Shown piece after piece: positions 1 through 6,592 of a stretch of DNA of 7,372 nt; the first letter of the stretch is position 1; each line of letters begins with the position of its first letter. The translations under genes and the position numbers were made by a program. The notes under the pieces were generated by a model. That model was not told the origin of the DNA, ran no database searches, and saw only the letters and a program-made list of their open reading frames with translations. The stretch comes from Clostridia bacterium (GTDB lineage: Bacteria > Bacillota > Clostridia > Christensenellales > Aristaeellaceae): contig JAEDGL010000119.1 in assembly GCA_016297535.1 (NCBI GenBank), positions 1 to 7,372 of the forward strand, read 5' to 3'.

Positions 1-15
1 GGCCGCGTCTCTTTT

Positions 16-45
16 TTGTATTCTTTCAGGCTGGATGGATACACT
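16..45 (+). promoter_or_regulatory. Candidate sigma-E-type sporulation promoter
   Basis: TTGTATT at 16-22 and GATACACT at 38-45 are separated by 15 bases. The B. subtilis sigma-E consensus is roughly KMATATT, 14-15 bases, then CATACAHT. The -10 element matches 7 of 8 positions and the -35 element 5 of 7. Transcription would start near base 52, leaving a short leader before the RBS at 66-72. Known SpoIIP genes are transcribed by sigma-E in the mother cell, so the position fits. This is a by-eye match to a degenerate consensus and is unproven. Confidence 0.45.
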
Positions 46-65
46 ACTCCTGACTTTTCATCAGT

Positions 66-72
66 GAAGGGA
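66..72 (+). promoter_or_regulatory. Ribosome binding site deciding the start of the first gene
   Basis: GAAGGGA lies 9 bases before ATG at 82. In-frame GTG (76) and TTG (79) also exist, but they sit only 3 and 6 bases from the site. Spacing therefore favours the ATG at 82. Confidence 0.6.
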
Positions 73-81
73 TGAGTGTTG

Positions 82-735
82 ATGTCCATAGGGATGATTT
101 TGTTAACCGCAACCGCGATTCTGGTGTTTTTTGGCGTGGCGCAGAGGGTGCTTGACAAGCTGCACCTGACCGATCGCGCAGCTTTGGTATTGATTGCCCT
201 GATGTTTTTTGGAACGCTCATTCCCAATATTGTGATTGGCAATGTATCCATCAGCATTGGCGGCGCAGTAATTCCGGTAGGCATATGCATCTATCTGCTG
301 ATTCGTGCCGATACAGCCAGAGAACGTGTTCGTGCCGTTCTTGGCTCCTTTGTAACGGCAGGAATCATTTACGCCCTTTCCACCCTCATGCCGGATGAAC
401 CGGAAGCCATCGTTATCGATCCCATGTATCTGTATGGAATCGCCGGCGGTCTGGTGGCCTACCTGCTTGGGCGCTCGCGCCGCGGAGCATTCGTTTGCGG
501 TGTGCTTGGCGTGCTGTGGGCGGATATCGCCGTGTCGGTGGTCAATCGGATAAAAGGCATTCAACAGCAGCTTACCCTGGGCGGCGCAGGCGTATTTGAC
601 GCCATGGTGATCAGCGGCCTGCTGGGCGTTGTGCTTGCCGAGCTGATTGGAGAGCTGATCGAACGCTTTGTTCGTGGAAACGAGCAACCCGTCCATAGCC
701 GTATCCAAAATCCCGTTAGAAGAAAGGAGCGGTAA
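82..735 (+). CDS. DUF1614-like polytopic membrane protein, putative sporulation role
   Basis: A 217-residue integral membrane protein of unknown function. About seven hydrophobic segments are visible, near residues 3-20, 32-52, 56-74, 83-103, 115-130, 136-155 and 172-195. There is no signal peptide or soluble domain, and the tail (196-217) is basic and presumably cytoplasmic. The conserved-looking motifs GNVSISIGGAVIPV (53-66) and GGAGVFDA (167-174) resemble what I recall of the DUF1614 family (Pfam) found in bacteria and archaea; this assignment is from memory. ATG 82 was chosen by RBS spacing; GTG at 76 would add two residues. The stop lies only 5 bases before spoIIP, whose RBS is inside this gene's end, so the two are almost certainly co-transcribed and translationally coupled. 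A sigma-E-like promoter candidate lies upstream. A role in engulfment or spore envelope formation is inferred from context only. Confidence 0.75.
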   Translation: MSIGMILLTATAILVFFGVAQRVLDKLHLTDRAALVLIALMFFGTLIPNIVIGNVSISIGGAVIPVGICIYLLIRADTARERVRAVLGSFVTAGIIYALSTLMPDEPEAIVIDPMYLYGIAGGLVAYLLGRSRRGAFVCGVLGVLWADIAVSVVNRIKGIQQQLTLGGAGVFDAMVISGLLGVVLAELIGELIERFVRGNEQPVHSRIQNPVRRKER

Positions 736-740
736 AGCTT

Positions 741-1859
741 ATGAAAAAGCTGTTGATGTTTGCGTTGGTACTGGCGGTATTCCTTCCCTCCTTCTCCAGC
801 GCTCAAACGCTCGTCTATACGCTGGTTGATCAGCAGGGCAACGTGCTTACGCATATCTGCGGAGAATGCGACGTAGGCGATGAATACATCAGCCACGACA
901 ATCAGCATTACCGCGTTGAACAGGTGGATACGGCCTCCCAAACGGCGGTTGCCCAGCATCTGGGCAGTGCGGATATGCCGGATGTAAGCTGGCTGAGCAT
1001 GGAGGACAGCCAGCCGGTTGCATCGGTAGGGCAAAAGAAAATTGCCCTGTACTGTACGCACAGCGACGAGAGCTATGAAAAGGGCGACGGAACCGAGAGC
1101 AAGCAGGGCAACGGCGGCATTTACGATGTTGCGGGCGCCTTTGGCAGCGCGCTGGAAGATCTGGGCGTTACCGTGGAAAGGAGCGACGCGACGCATCTGC
1201 CCCACGATGCGGGCGCATACAGGCGCAGCAGGCAAACGGCAGTCGAGCTGCTCAAAGGGCAGCCCAATGCCATTTTCGATATCCACAGAGACGGCATTCC
1301 AAACCCGGGTGAATACCGCACCACCGTTGGGAACGAAGAAATGAGCATGGTGCGTCTACTGGTTGGCAAAAGCAATCAGAACAAGGATGCCAACCTCAGT
1401 TTTGCCAAGCAGATCAAAGCCGTTGCCGACAAAACCTATCCGGGGTTAATCAAGGATATCTATATGGGCAAGGGCACCTACAATCAGGATCTTGCTCCCC
1501 GAAGCGTTTTGCTGGAGTTTGGTACCCACACGCTGCCCAAGGAGCTGGTTGTGAAATCCACAAAGCCCATGGCCGAGTCGGTGTATAAGGCACTTTTTGG
1601 CGGCGTCATCGGTTCTGCGGGCACAAGTGATGTCACCGGCCGCAGCTCGGCCAAAGGCGAGGCCAATGGCGAGGAGCTTACGCCCGCCACAAAGGATAAC
1701 TCCGGCTCTGGCTGGATCCTCTGGCTGGTACTGGCGCTTGTGGCCGGGCTGGGCATTTTTGCGCTGCTGTCCACAGGCGGCAAGGGCGGCATGCACAAAT
1801 GGGGACGCAGCTTTAGTGAAATGACGGGCGGTCTGTTTGGGAAAAAGCCCAGGGAGTAA
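741..1859 (+). CDS. spoIIP: Stage II sporulation protein P (peptidoglycan amidase/endopeptidase)
   Basis: SpoIIP cleaves septal peptidoglycan during engulfment. It is the amidase/endopeptidase of the SpoIID-SpoIIM-SpoIIP machine at the mother-cell membrane. The 372 residues comprise a signal-like N-terminus (1-21, ending FSSA before Q22), an N-terminal region, the catalytic domain (about 99-288), a Ser/Gly/Glu linker (about 291-322), a membrane helix (about 324-345) and a 26-residue basic tail. Family motifs seen are CTHSDESY (105-112, His107 and Glu110), DIHRD (180-184, His182), YNQDLAPRS (247-255) and LLEFGTH (257-263, Glu259). His107, Glu110 or a nearby Glu, and His182 are the likely zinc ligands; Glu259 is the likely catalytic acid. 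The ATG follows AAAGGAG (722-728) by 12 bases. Length is close to the B. subtilis protein (about 400 aa). Two oddities are the C-terminal membrane segment and Cys where HTH is usual. Identification is secure. Confidence 0.95.
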   Translation: MKKLLMFALVLAVFLPSFSSAQTLVYTLVDQQGNVLTHICGECDVGDEYISHDNQHYRVEQVDTASQTAVAQHLGSADMPDVSWLSMEDSQPVASVGQKKIALYCTHSDESYEKGDGTESKQGNGGIYDVAGAFGSALEDLGVTVERSDATHLPHDAGAYRRSRQTAVELLKGQPNAIFDIHRDGIPNPGEYRTTVGNEEMSMVRLLVGKSNQNKDANLSFAKQIKAVADKTYPGLIKDIYMGKGTYNQDLAPRSVLLEFGTHTLPKELVVKSTKPMAESVYKALFGGVIGSAGTSDVTGRSSAKGEANGEELTPATKDNSGSGWILWLVLALVAGLGIFALLSTGGKGGMHKWGRSFSEMTGGLFGKKPRE

Positions 1860-1871
1860 CCGGGTTTGTGT

Positions 1872-1899
1872 TTGATTCTTTGGGGATTTGTGATATAAT
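1872..1899 (+). promoter_or_regulatory. Sigma-A promoter of the yerC-pcrA-ligA operon
   Basis: TTGATT (1872-1877), a 16-base spacer, then a perfect TATAAT (1894-1899) preceded by TG at 1891-1892, which makes an extended -10. Initiation would be near 1906, leaving a leader of about 37 bases. It sits in the 83-base gap after spoIIP and separates the sporulation genes from the housekeeping repair operon. No convincing terminator is visible between them, so some read-through from spoIIP is possible. Confidence 0.8.
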
Positions 1900-1929
1900 G
1901 CTATCGGGCAGATTTTTGCACTTTTGACC

Positions 1930-1934
1930 GGAGG
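1930..1934 (+). promoter_or_regulatory. RBS supporting the GTG start of yerC
   Basis: GGAGG ends 8 bases before GTG at 1943. No competing in-frame ATG lies near the expected N-terminus, so the GTG start is well supported. Confidence 0.8.
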
Positions 1935-1942
1935 ATAGCATT

Positions 1943-2248
1943 GTGTTTACGCCGCGATATCAAAACGAGCAGACCGATCATCTGATTCAGTCCATCCTTT
2001 CGCTGGAAAACGCCGAAGAGGCCTACCGTTTTCTGGAGGATGTCTTAACCATTCAGGAAATGAAAAGCATCACCCAGCGTTTGGAGGTGGCTGTGATGCT
2101 GCGCAATAAGGAAACATACCAGGAAATTGTTCATAAAACCGGCGCTTCCACCACCACCATCGGCCGCGTCAACCGTACGCTGCAATACGGTGCGGACGGC
2201 TATGCGACGGTTTTGGATCGTCTTGCACAAAAAACACAAGAGAAGTAA
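1943..2248 (+). CDS. yerC: YerC/YecD family TrpR-like DNA-binding regulator
   Basis: A 101-residue cytoplasmic protein of the YerC/YecD branch of the TrpR superfamily, close in length to the B. subtilis YerC (about 104 aa). The first half is helical, with TIQEMKSITQRLEVAVML (36-53), the family's characteristic stretch. Residues 58-83 form a helix-turn-helix with recognition segment GASTTTIGRVNRTL (67-80). Related TrpR binds DNA with tryptophan as co-repressor. The YerC ligand and regulon are not firmly established to my knowledge, so regulation of its own operon is only an inference. Translation starts at GTG, with GGAGG 8 bases upstream. It is first in the operon, 15 bases before pcrA. B. 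subtilis has yerC-pcrB-pcrA-ligA; here pcrB is missing. Confidence 0.92.
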   Translation: MFTPRYQNEQTDHLIQSILSLENAEEAYRFLEDVLTIQEMKSITQRLEVAVMLRNKETYQEIVHKTGASTTTIGRVNRTLQYGADGYATVLDRLAQKTQEK

Positions 2249-2249
2249 C

Positions 2250-2254
2250 GAGGA
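2250..2254 (+). promoter_or_regulatory. RBS deciding the pcrA start
   Basis: GAGGA ends 9 bases before ATG 2264 but directly abuts the in-frame TTG at 2255. The ATG is therefore the start. It also gives the usual family N-terminus, MNLQELNREQ. Confidence 0.8.
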
Positions 2255-2263
2255 TTGCATCGA

Positions 2264-4537
2264 ATGAATTTGCAAGAATTGAATCGGGAACAGCGCAGGG
2301 CAGCGGAAACCCTCAACGGTCCTGTTTTGATTTTGGCAGGCGCAGGCAGCGGAAAAACCCGCGCGCTCACCTACCGCGTTGCCAACCTGATTGAACACGG
2401 CGTTGCACCGTGGCATATTCTGGCGATCACCTTTACCAACAAAGCCGCCAAAGAGATGAAGGAGCGCGTTCTCCAGCTTGTTGGCGAAAGCGGCAACGAT
2501 GTATGGGTGAGCACCTTTCACGCCATGTGTGCGCGTATTCTGCGACGCGATATTGAAAAGCTGGGCTATACCCGCTCCTTTACCATTTACGACGAGGACG
2601 ATCAGGCAAGCGTTCTCAAGGAACTATACAAGCAGAACCACATCGACGAAAAAAACCTGAATCCGCGCGAGGTTCGCGCCAAAATCAGCGATGCCAAAAA
2701 CCGCCTCCTCGGGCCGGATGAGTGGTTCATGGAATCTTCCCGCGATTATCGCAGCCAGCAGATTCATGATCTCTACAGCGCATATGAGCAAAAATTGAAG
2801 CATTCCAACGCGCTGGATTTTGACGATTTGCTTGTGCGTACGCTTGAATTGTTCGCCGACCATCCCCCCGTTCTGGAAAGTTATCGCGAAAAATTCCAGT
2901 ACGTGCATGTGGACGAATACCAGGATACCAATTTTGCACAGTATTCGCTGGTTAAGCTCATCACTCAGAAAAGCCGCAACCTGTGCGTGGTCGGCGACGA
3001 TGACCAGAGCATTTACGGCTGGCGCGGCGCGGACATTCGCAACATCCTTGATTTTGAAAAGGATTATCCGGATGCAACCGTCATTAAGCTGGAACAGAAT
3101 TACCGAAGCACCGCCAACATCCTGGATGCAGCCAATCAGGTAATTGCGCACAACGAGGGGCGCATGGAAAAAATGCTCTGGACGCAAGCCGGGGAGGGCG
3201 ATCCGATCCGTGTTTTCTGCGCGGGAAGCGAACGCGACGAGGCCGCGTGGATTTGCGACCGCATGCAGCAGCTCCGGCTTGGCGGTCATGATTTTGGACA
3301 GATGGCTGTCTTGTACCGTTCAAATGCCCAGAGCCGTGTGATTGAAGACATGCTTGTTCGCGCGGGCATTCCCTACCGCATTTACGGCGGCTTGCGTTTC
3401 TACGACCGCAAGGAAGTAAAGGATATCGTCGCCTATCTGCGCGTAATCGTGAACCCGTCTGACGACGCAAGCCTTCGCCGCATCATCAACACCCCCAAGC
3501 GCGCCATCGGAGACAGTACCATCGCGGAGCTGGTGCGGCACGCCGCTCAGGAGGATATGCCCCTTTTCAGCGCGCTAGTGGACGTACCCGAAACCCTGTC
3601 CGCACGTCCGCGCAAATGCGTAACGGAATTTGGCGAATTGATGAATGATCTGATCATTTCCAAAGAGGAAATGGGCGTGCTGGAATTTGTTACGCACCTG
3701 ATTGAAAAGACCGGGCTCAAAGCCCAGTACGTACGCGATGACTCCGACGAGGGAAAAGCGCGCGTGGAAAACATCGATGAATTGATCGGCGCCGTTGCCG
3801 AATATGAAAAAGCGGCTCAAACCCCTACGCTGGAGGATTATCTGGAGAATGTTGCGCTGGTTTCGGATCTGGACAATGCGGATTTCAACACCAAATGCGT
3901 AACGCTGATGACCATCCACAGCGCCAAGGGACTGGAGTTTCCCATCGTGTTCATGACCGGGCTGGAGGAAGGCGTTTTTCCAACGGGACGAAGCCTGCAA
4001 AGCGATGAGGGCATCGAGGAAGAGCGCCGCCTGTGCTATGTCGCCATTACTCGCGCGCAAAAGCAGCTCTATATCAGCCATGCCGCACAGCGCATGCTGT
4101 ATAATCAGGTCAACTACAACGCACCCAGCCGTTTTTTGCAGGAAATCCCCACCCGCCTGCTGGATAACCAGCTGACCGCAAAGCGCGAGCGTCATTTTCC
4201 CGGCGTTACAGAAAGCTTTTCTCATCCCACGCCCAGACGCGTGCCCCGATATCAGCACGCGGGAGGCAGTCAGGGGCTGGGCTCGGGCAAGAGCGCGCTG
4301 GGAATTCCGGGCGTTCAAAAAGGTTTTACGCCTTCTTCTGCCGGGACGCTCCCCACAGGCTTTACGCCTTCGCTTTTTCAGGTGGGCGACCGCGTTATGC
4401 ACCGCAAATTCGGCGAAGGCAATGTAAGCGAAATTCGCGGCACGGGTGCGGATGCGCGCATCATCATTAACTTTGCTGCCTATGGCCAAAAGGAATTTGT
4501 ACTTTCCATTGCCCCCATTGTAAAGGTGAATGACTGA
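2264..4537 (+). CDS. pcrA: ATP-dependent DNA helicase PcrA (UvrD/Rep family)
   Basis: A superfamily 1A 3'-to-5' helicase of 757 residues (B. subtilis PcrA: 739). It acts in DNA repair, removal of RecA from DNA, plasmid rolling-circle replication and resolution of replication-transcription conflicts. All motifs are intact: Walker A AGAGSGKT (25-32), motif Ia AITFTNKAAKEM (54-65), STFHAMCARIL (83-93), Walker B VHVDEYQDTN (214-223), motif III VVGDDDQSIYGWRG (242-255), motif IV LEQNYRS (276-282), the 2B region YGGLRFYDRKEVKDI (374-388), motif V TIHSAKGLEFP (550-560) and motif VI RRLCYVAITRA (588-598). After a low-complexity linker (about 635-703), residues 705-755 form the Tudor-like C-terminal domain (VGDRVMHRKFGEG), which in B. 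subtilis PcrA contacts RNA polymerase. ATG 2264 is preferred to TTG 2255 on RBS spacing. It lies 15 bases after yerC and its stop is 1 base before the preferred ligA start. Confidence 0.97.
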   Translation: MNLQELNREQRRAAETLNGPVLILAGAGSGKTRALTYRVANLIEHGVAPWHILAITFTNKAAKEMKERVLQLVGESGNDVWVSTFHAMCARILRRDIEKLGYTRSFTIYDEDDQASVLKELYKQNHIDEKNLNPREVRAKISDAKNRLLGPDEWFMESSRDYRSQQIHDLYSAYEQKLKHSNALDFDDLLVRTLELFADHPPVLESYREKFQYVHVDEYQDTNFAQYSLVKLITQKSRNLCVVGDDDQSIYGWRGADIRNILDFEKDYPDATVIKLEQNYRSTANILDAANQVIAHNEGRMEKMLWTQAGEGDPIRVFCAGSERDEAAWICDRMQQLRLGGHDFGQMAVLYRSNAQSRVIEDMLVRAGIPYRIYGGLRFYDRKEVKDIVAYLRVIVNPSDDASLRRIINTPKRAIGDSTIAELVRHAAQEDMPLFSALVDVPETLSARPRKCVTEFGELMNDLIISKEEMGVLEFVTHLIEKTGLKAQYVRDDSDEGKARVENIDELIGAVAEYEKAAQTPTLEDYLENVALVSDLDNADFNTKCVTLMTIHSAKGLEFPIVFMTGLEEGVFPTGRSLQSDEGIEEERRLCYVAITRAQKQLYISHAAQRMLYNQVNYNAPSRFLQEIPTRLLDNQLTAKRERHFPGVTESFSHPTPRRVPRYQHAGGSQGLGSGKSALGIPGVQKGFTPSSAGTLPTGFTPSLFQVGDRVMHRKFGEGNVSEIRGTGADARIIINFAAYGQKEFVLSIAPIVKVND
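4325..4371 (+). repeat. Short direct repeat in the PcrA linker
   Basis: TTTACGCCTTC occurs at 4325-4335 and again at 4361-4371, exactly 36 bases (12 codons) apart. It encodes GFTPS twice (residues 687-691 and 699-703) in the disordered linker before the Tudor-like domain. The linker sequence is not expected to be conserved, so this is probably a small in-frame duplication or a repeated interaction motif. Confidence 0.6.
4522..4526 (+). promoter_or_regulatory. RBS deciding the ligA start
   Basis: AAAGG lies within the last pcrA codons, 12 bases before ATG 4539 and only 3 before ATG 4530. The later ATG is favoured, giving nearly stop-start coupling with pcrA (TGA 4535-4537). Confidence 0.6.
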
Positions 4538-4538
4538 T

Positions 4539-6527
4539 ATGACAAACGTTACCGAACAAATGCGTGCCTTGGTAAGCGAGCTGAACAACGCCTCTGTACT
4601 CTACTATACCCTTGGCGAAAGCCCCCTGAGCGATGCTGCCTGGGATCAAAAATACAATAAGCTTCTCGAGCTGGAAAAGGAGTCGGGCATTATCCTGCCC
4701 GACTCTCCCTCCGTTCGCGTGGGCGCGGAGCCGCTAACCGCCTTCCAATCGCATCGCCATATCAACCGGCTGTGGAGCATGGATAAGGTGCAGAGCAAGG
4801 AAGAACTTCTTTCCTGGATGCAGCGCACCCAAAGGCTGCATGATCAGCTCAACGATGGCCGTGAACCGCCCCTGCCCCCCTTAACATACGCCGTAGAGTA
4901 CAAGCTGGACGGGCTGACCATCAACCTCACCTATCGCGACGGCCAGCTGGTGCAGGCAGCCACGCGCGGAAACGGCGAAGCCGGAGAGGGCATTTTGCCG
5001 CAGGCGCGAACCATTCGCTGCGTTCCACTGTCCATTCCCTACAAGGGCTTGCTGGAAGTGCAGGGCGAATGCATCATGAAGCTGAGCACGCTGGAAGCCT
5101 ACAACCGCACTGCCGCCGAGCCGCTCAAAAACGCGCGCAACGCCGCGGCGGGCGCTTTGCGAAACCTTGATCCCTCTGTGACGGCCAACCGCAAGCTGGA
5201 TGCCTTCTTCTACCAGATCGGCACCATTGAAAATCCGCCCTACAGCGATATGGACGGTATGCTCGCCTTTTTGCGCGAGAATGGCTTTCCTACCAGTCAA
5301 TATCAGGAGCATGCCGCCACCTATGAGGAAATCTGCGAACGTATTGATCAAGTGGAGCAAAAGCGTTCTTCATTGGATTTTCTGATCGACGGAGCCGTCG
5401 TCAAGGTATGCGACCTCGCCACCCGCCAGGCCATGGGCAACACGGAAAAATTTCCCCGTTGGGCGGTGGCGTACAAATTTGCCGCAGAAGAAAATACCGC
5501 CACGCTTTTGGATGTTACATGGGAGCTTGGGCGTACCGGTAAACTGACCCCGCTTGCGCATCTTACCCCCACGGACATTGGCGGCGTTACCGTAAAACGG
5601 GCCACGCTCAACAACTTCGCGGATATTCAGCGCAAGAACGTAGCCATAGGCTGCGAGGTCTGGATCCGCCGCAGCAACGATGTCATTCCCGAAATTATGG
5701 GACGCGTTGGCCCGAAAGGAGAAAACGAAGCCGTTATCACGCCGCCTTCGGTGTGCCCGGCATGCGGCCAGCCGCTGGTGGAACGCGGCGCGCACATCTA
5801 CTGTCTTAATCGTAATAGCTGCAAGCCCCAGGCCGTGCAGCGCCTTTCGCATTTTGCCGGGCGCAATGCCATGGATATCGATACCTTCTCGGATAAAACG
5901 GCCGAGCTTCTCTATGATGCTTTGGGGGTTCGGGACTGCGCCGATCTGTACCGGCTAACCGTTAACGATCTGCTGGCACTGGACGGATTTCAGCAAAAGC
6001 GCGCGGAAAACCTGGTTGCTGCCATTAACAAAAGCCGCCAATGCGCGTTGGATGCTTTCCTGTTTGCTGTAGGCATTCCCAACATCGGTCGAAAAACCGC
6101 GCGCGATCTGGCCCGGCACTTTGGCTCGCTGGAGGCTGTGAAAAACGCCACAATGGAGGAACTGGTTGCAATCCCGGAAATCGGCGAAATCGTTGCCGCC
6201 AGCGTGGTAGAGTTTTTCAGTTTTCGCGAGAACGTGGAGATGATCGATCGTCTGCTGGCTGCGGGCGTAACGCCGCATCACCAGAGCGATACCGTATCCA
6301 ACGCGCTGGCCGGTAAAACCATCGTTGTTACCGGCACGCTGCCCACCCTCAGCCGGGAAGAGGCGGAAAAGCTGATCTCCCAGCACGGCGGCAAGCCATC
6401 CGGCAGCGTGAGCAGAAAAACCGCCTTTGTACTGGCGGGTGAAAAAGCTGGTGGGAAGCTTGCCAAGGCGCAGGAGCTTGGCATTCCTGTAATTGATGAG
6501 GAAGCCTTTATGCAAATGCTTTCCTGA
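4539..6527 (+). CDS. ligA: NAD-dependent DNA ligase LigA, divergent type
   Basis: Seals nicks in duplex DNA using NAD+, releasing NMN and AMP, in replication and repair. It has 662 residues (B. subtilis LigA: 668). Domains in order: an NMN-binding Ia region (about 1-75), the adenylation domain with the AMP-accepting Lys122 in YKLDG (121-125), an OB fold, a zinc finger C-x2-C-x12-C-x5-C (Cys406, 409, 422, 428), helix-hairpin-helix repeats (about 445-580) and BRCT (about 588-662, AGKTIVVTGTLPTLSREEAE). Other nucleotidyltransferase motifs are intact: EVQGE (173-177), NARNAAAGALR (198-208), DGAVVKV (284-290), RWAVAYKF (307-314) and GRTGKLTP (331-338). Departures from the usual enzyme are TRGNG (143-147) for TRGDG, GEG for GED (149-151), Trp35 where Ia usually has Tyr, and WSMDK for LSLDN (79-83). 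ATG 4539 is preferred; ATG 4530 would overlap pcrA by 8 bases. Last gene of the yerC-pcrA-ligA operon. It is probably active because the catalytic set is complete. Confidence 0.95.
   Translation: MTNVTEQMRALVSELNNASVLYYTLGESPLSDAAWDQKYNKLLELEKESGIILPDSPSVRVGAEPLTAFQSHRHINRLWSMDKVQSKEELLSWMQRTQRLHDQLNDGREPPLPPLTYAVEYKLDGLTINLTYRDGQLVQAATRGNGEAGEGILPQARTIRCVPLSIPYKGLLEVQGECIMKLSTLEAYNRTAAEPLKNARNAAAGALRNLDPSVTANRKLDAFFYQIGTIENPPYSDMDGMLAFLRENGFPTSQYQEHAATYEEICERIDQVEQKRSSLDFLIDGAVVKVCDLATRQAMGNTEKFPRWAVAYKFAAEENTATLLDVTWELGRTGKLTPLAHLTPTDIGGVTVKRATLNNFADIQRKNVAIGCEVWIRRSNDVIPEIMGRVGPKGENEAVITPPSVCPACGQPLVERGAHIYCLNRNSCKPQAVQRLSHFAGRNAMDIDTFSDKTAELLYDALGVRDCADLYRLTVNDLLALDGFQQKRAENLVAAINKSRQCALDAFLFAVGIPNIGRKTARDLARHFGSLEAVKNATMEELVAIPEIGEIVAASVVEFFSFRENVEMIDRLLAAGVTPHHQSDTVSNALAGKTIVVTGTLPTLSREEAEKLISQHGGKPSGSVSRKTAFVLAGEKAGGKLAKAQELGIPVIDEEAFMQMLS
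4680..4705 (+). repeat. Perfect 10-bp inverted repeat inside ligA
   Basis: GAGTCGGGCA (4680-4689) and TGCCCGACTC (4696-4705) are perfect reverse complements around the 6-base loop TTATCC. The RNA would form a stable GC-rich hairpin about 140 bases into the ligA message. There is no following T-run, so it is not a standard intrinsic terminator. It could be chance, or an RNA stability or pausing element. Confidence 0.6.
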
Positions 6528-6541
6528 ATGCCTTGCAGATT

Positions 6542-6565
6542 GACAAAACGTAGACAAATTTGTCT
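6542..6565 (+). promoter_or_regulatory. Palindromic operator candidate with GACAAA half-sites
   Basis: AGACAAATTTGTCT (6552-6565) is a perfect 14-bp palindrome. An additional GACAAA at 6542-6547 repeats the left half-site (6553-6558) exactly 11 bases away, about one helical turn. The palindrome centre is about 49 bases before the predicted start of the next gene's transcript. This fits a dimeric activator or repressor site. Alternatively the palindrome plus the following TTTTCCTCTTTT could act as a weak terminator for ligA, but its stem would be short and AT-rich. I do not recognise the box as that of a named regulator. Confidence 0.5.
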
Positions 6566-6592
6566 TTTCCTCTTTTATCGGGTTAGAAACTA

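Noticed and set aside
1..20. GGCCGCGTCTCTTTTTTG resembling the end of an upstream terminator
   Set aside because: The left arm of any hairpin would be outside the window; the T-run alone is not sufficient.
561..1286. A 241-codon minus-strand open frame opposite the first gene and spoIIP
   Set aside because: It overlaps two well-supported genes and shows no family motif; it is a shadow frame.
1845..1872. Possible terminator hairpin after spoIIP (AAGCCC ... GGGTTT)
   Set aside because: Only about six pairs including a G-U wobble, and no clean T-run follows. Not strong enough to call.
4530..4538. Upstream ATG giving LigA three extra residues and an 8-base overlap with pcrA
   Set aside because: The AAAGG site is only 3 bases away from it; ATG 4539 has normal spacing.
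3575..4588. A 337-codon open frame on the minus strand opposite pcrA/ligA
   Set aside because: It lies wholly across an unmistakable PcrA/LigA coding frame, has no recognisable domain or coherent composition, and is explained by codon bias of the sense genes.
6540..6545. Perfect TTGACA that looks like a -35 box
   Set aside because: It lies 50 bases from TATAAT at 6596, and no -10-like hexamer is found 16-18 bases downstream of it.
6552..6572. The palindrome read as an intrinsic terminator of ligA
   Set aside because: The practical stem is about 5 AT-rich pairs with an interrupted T-run (TTTTCCTCTTTT). I favour an operator but cannot exclude weak termination.
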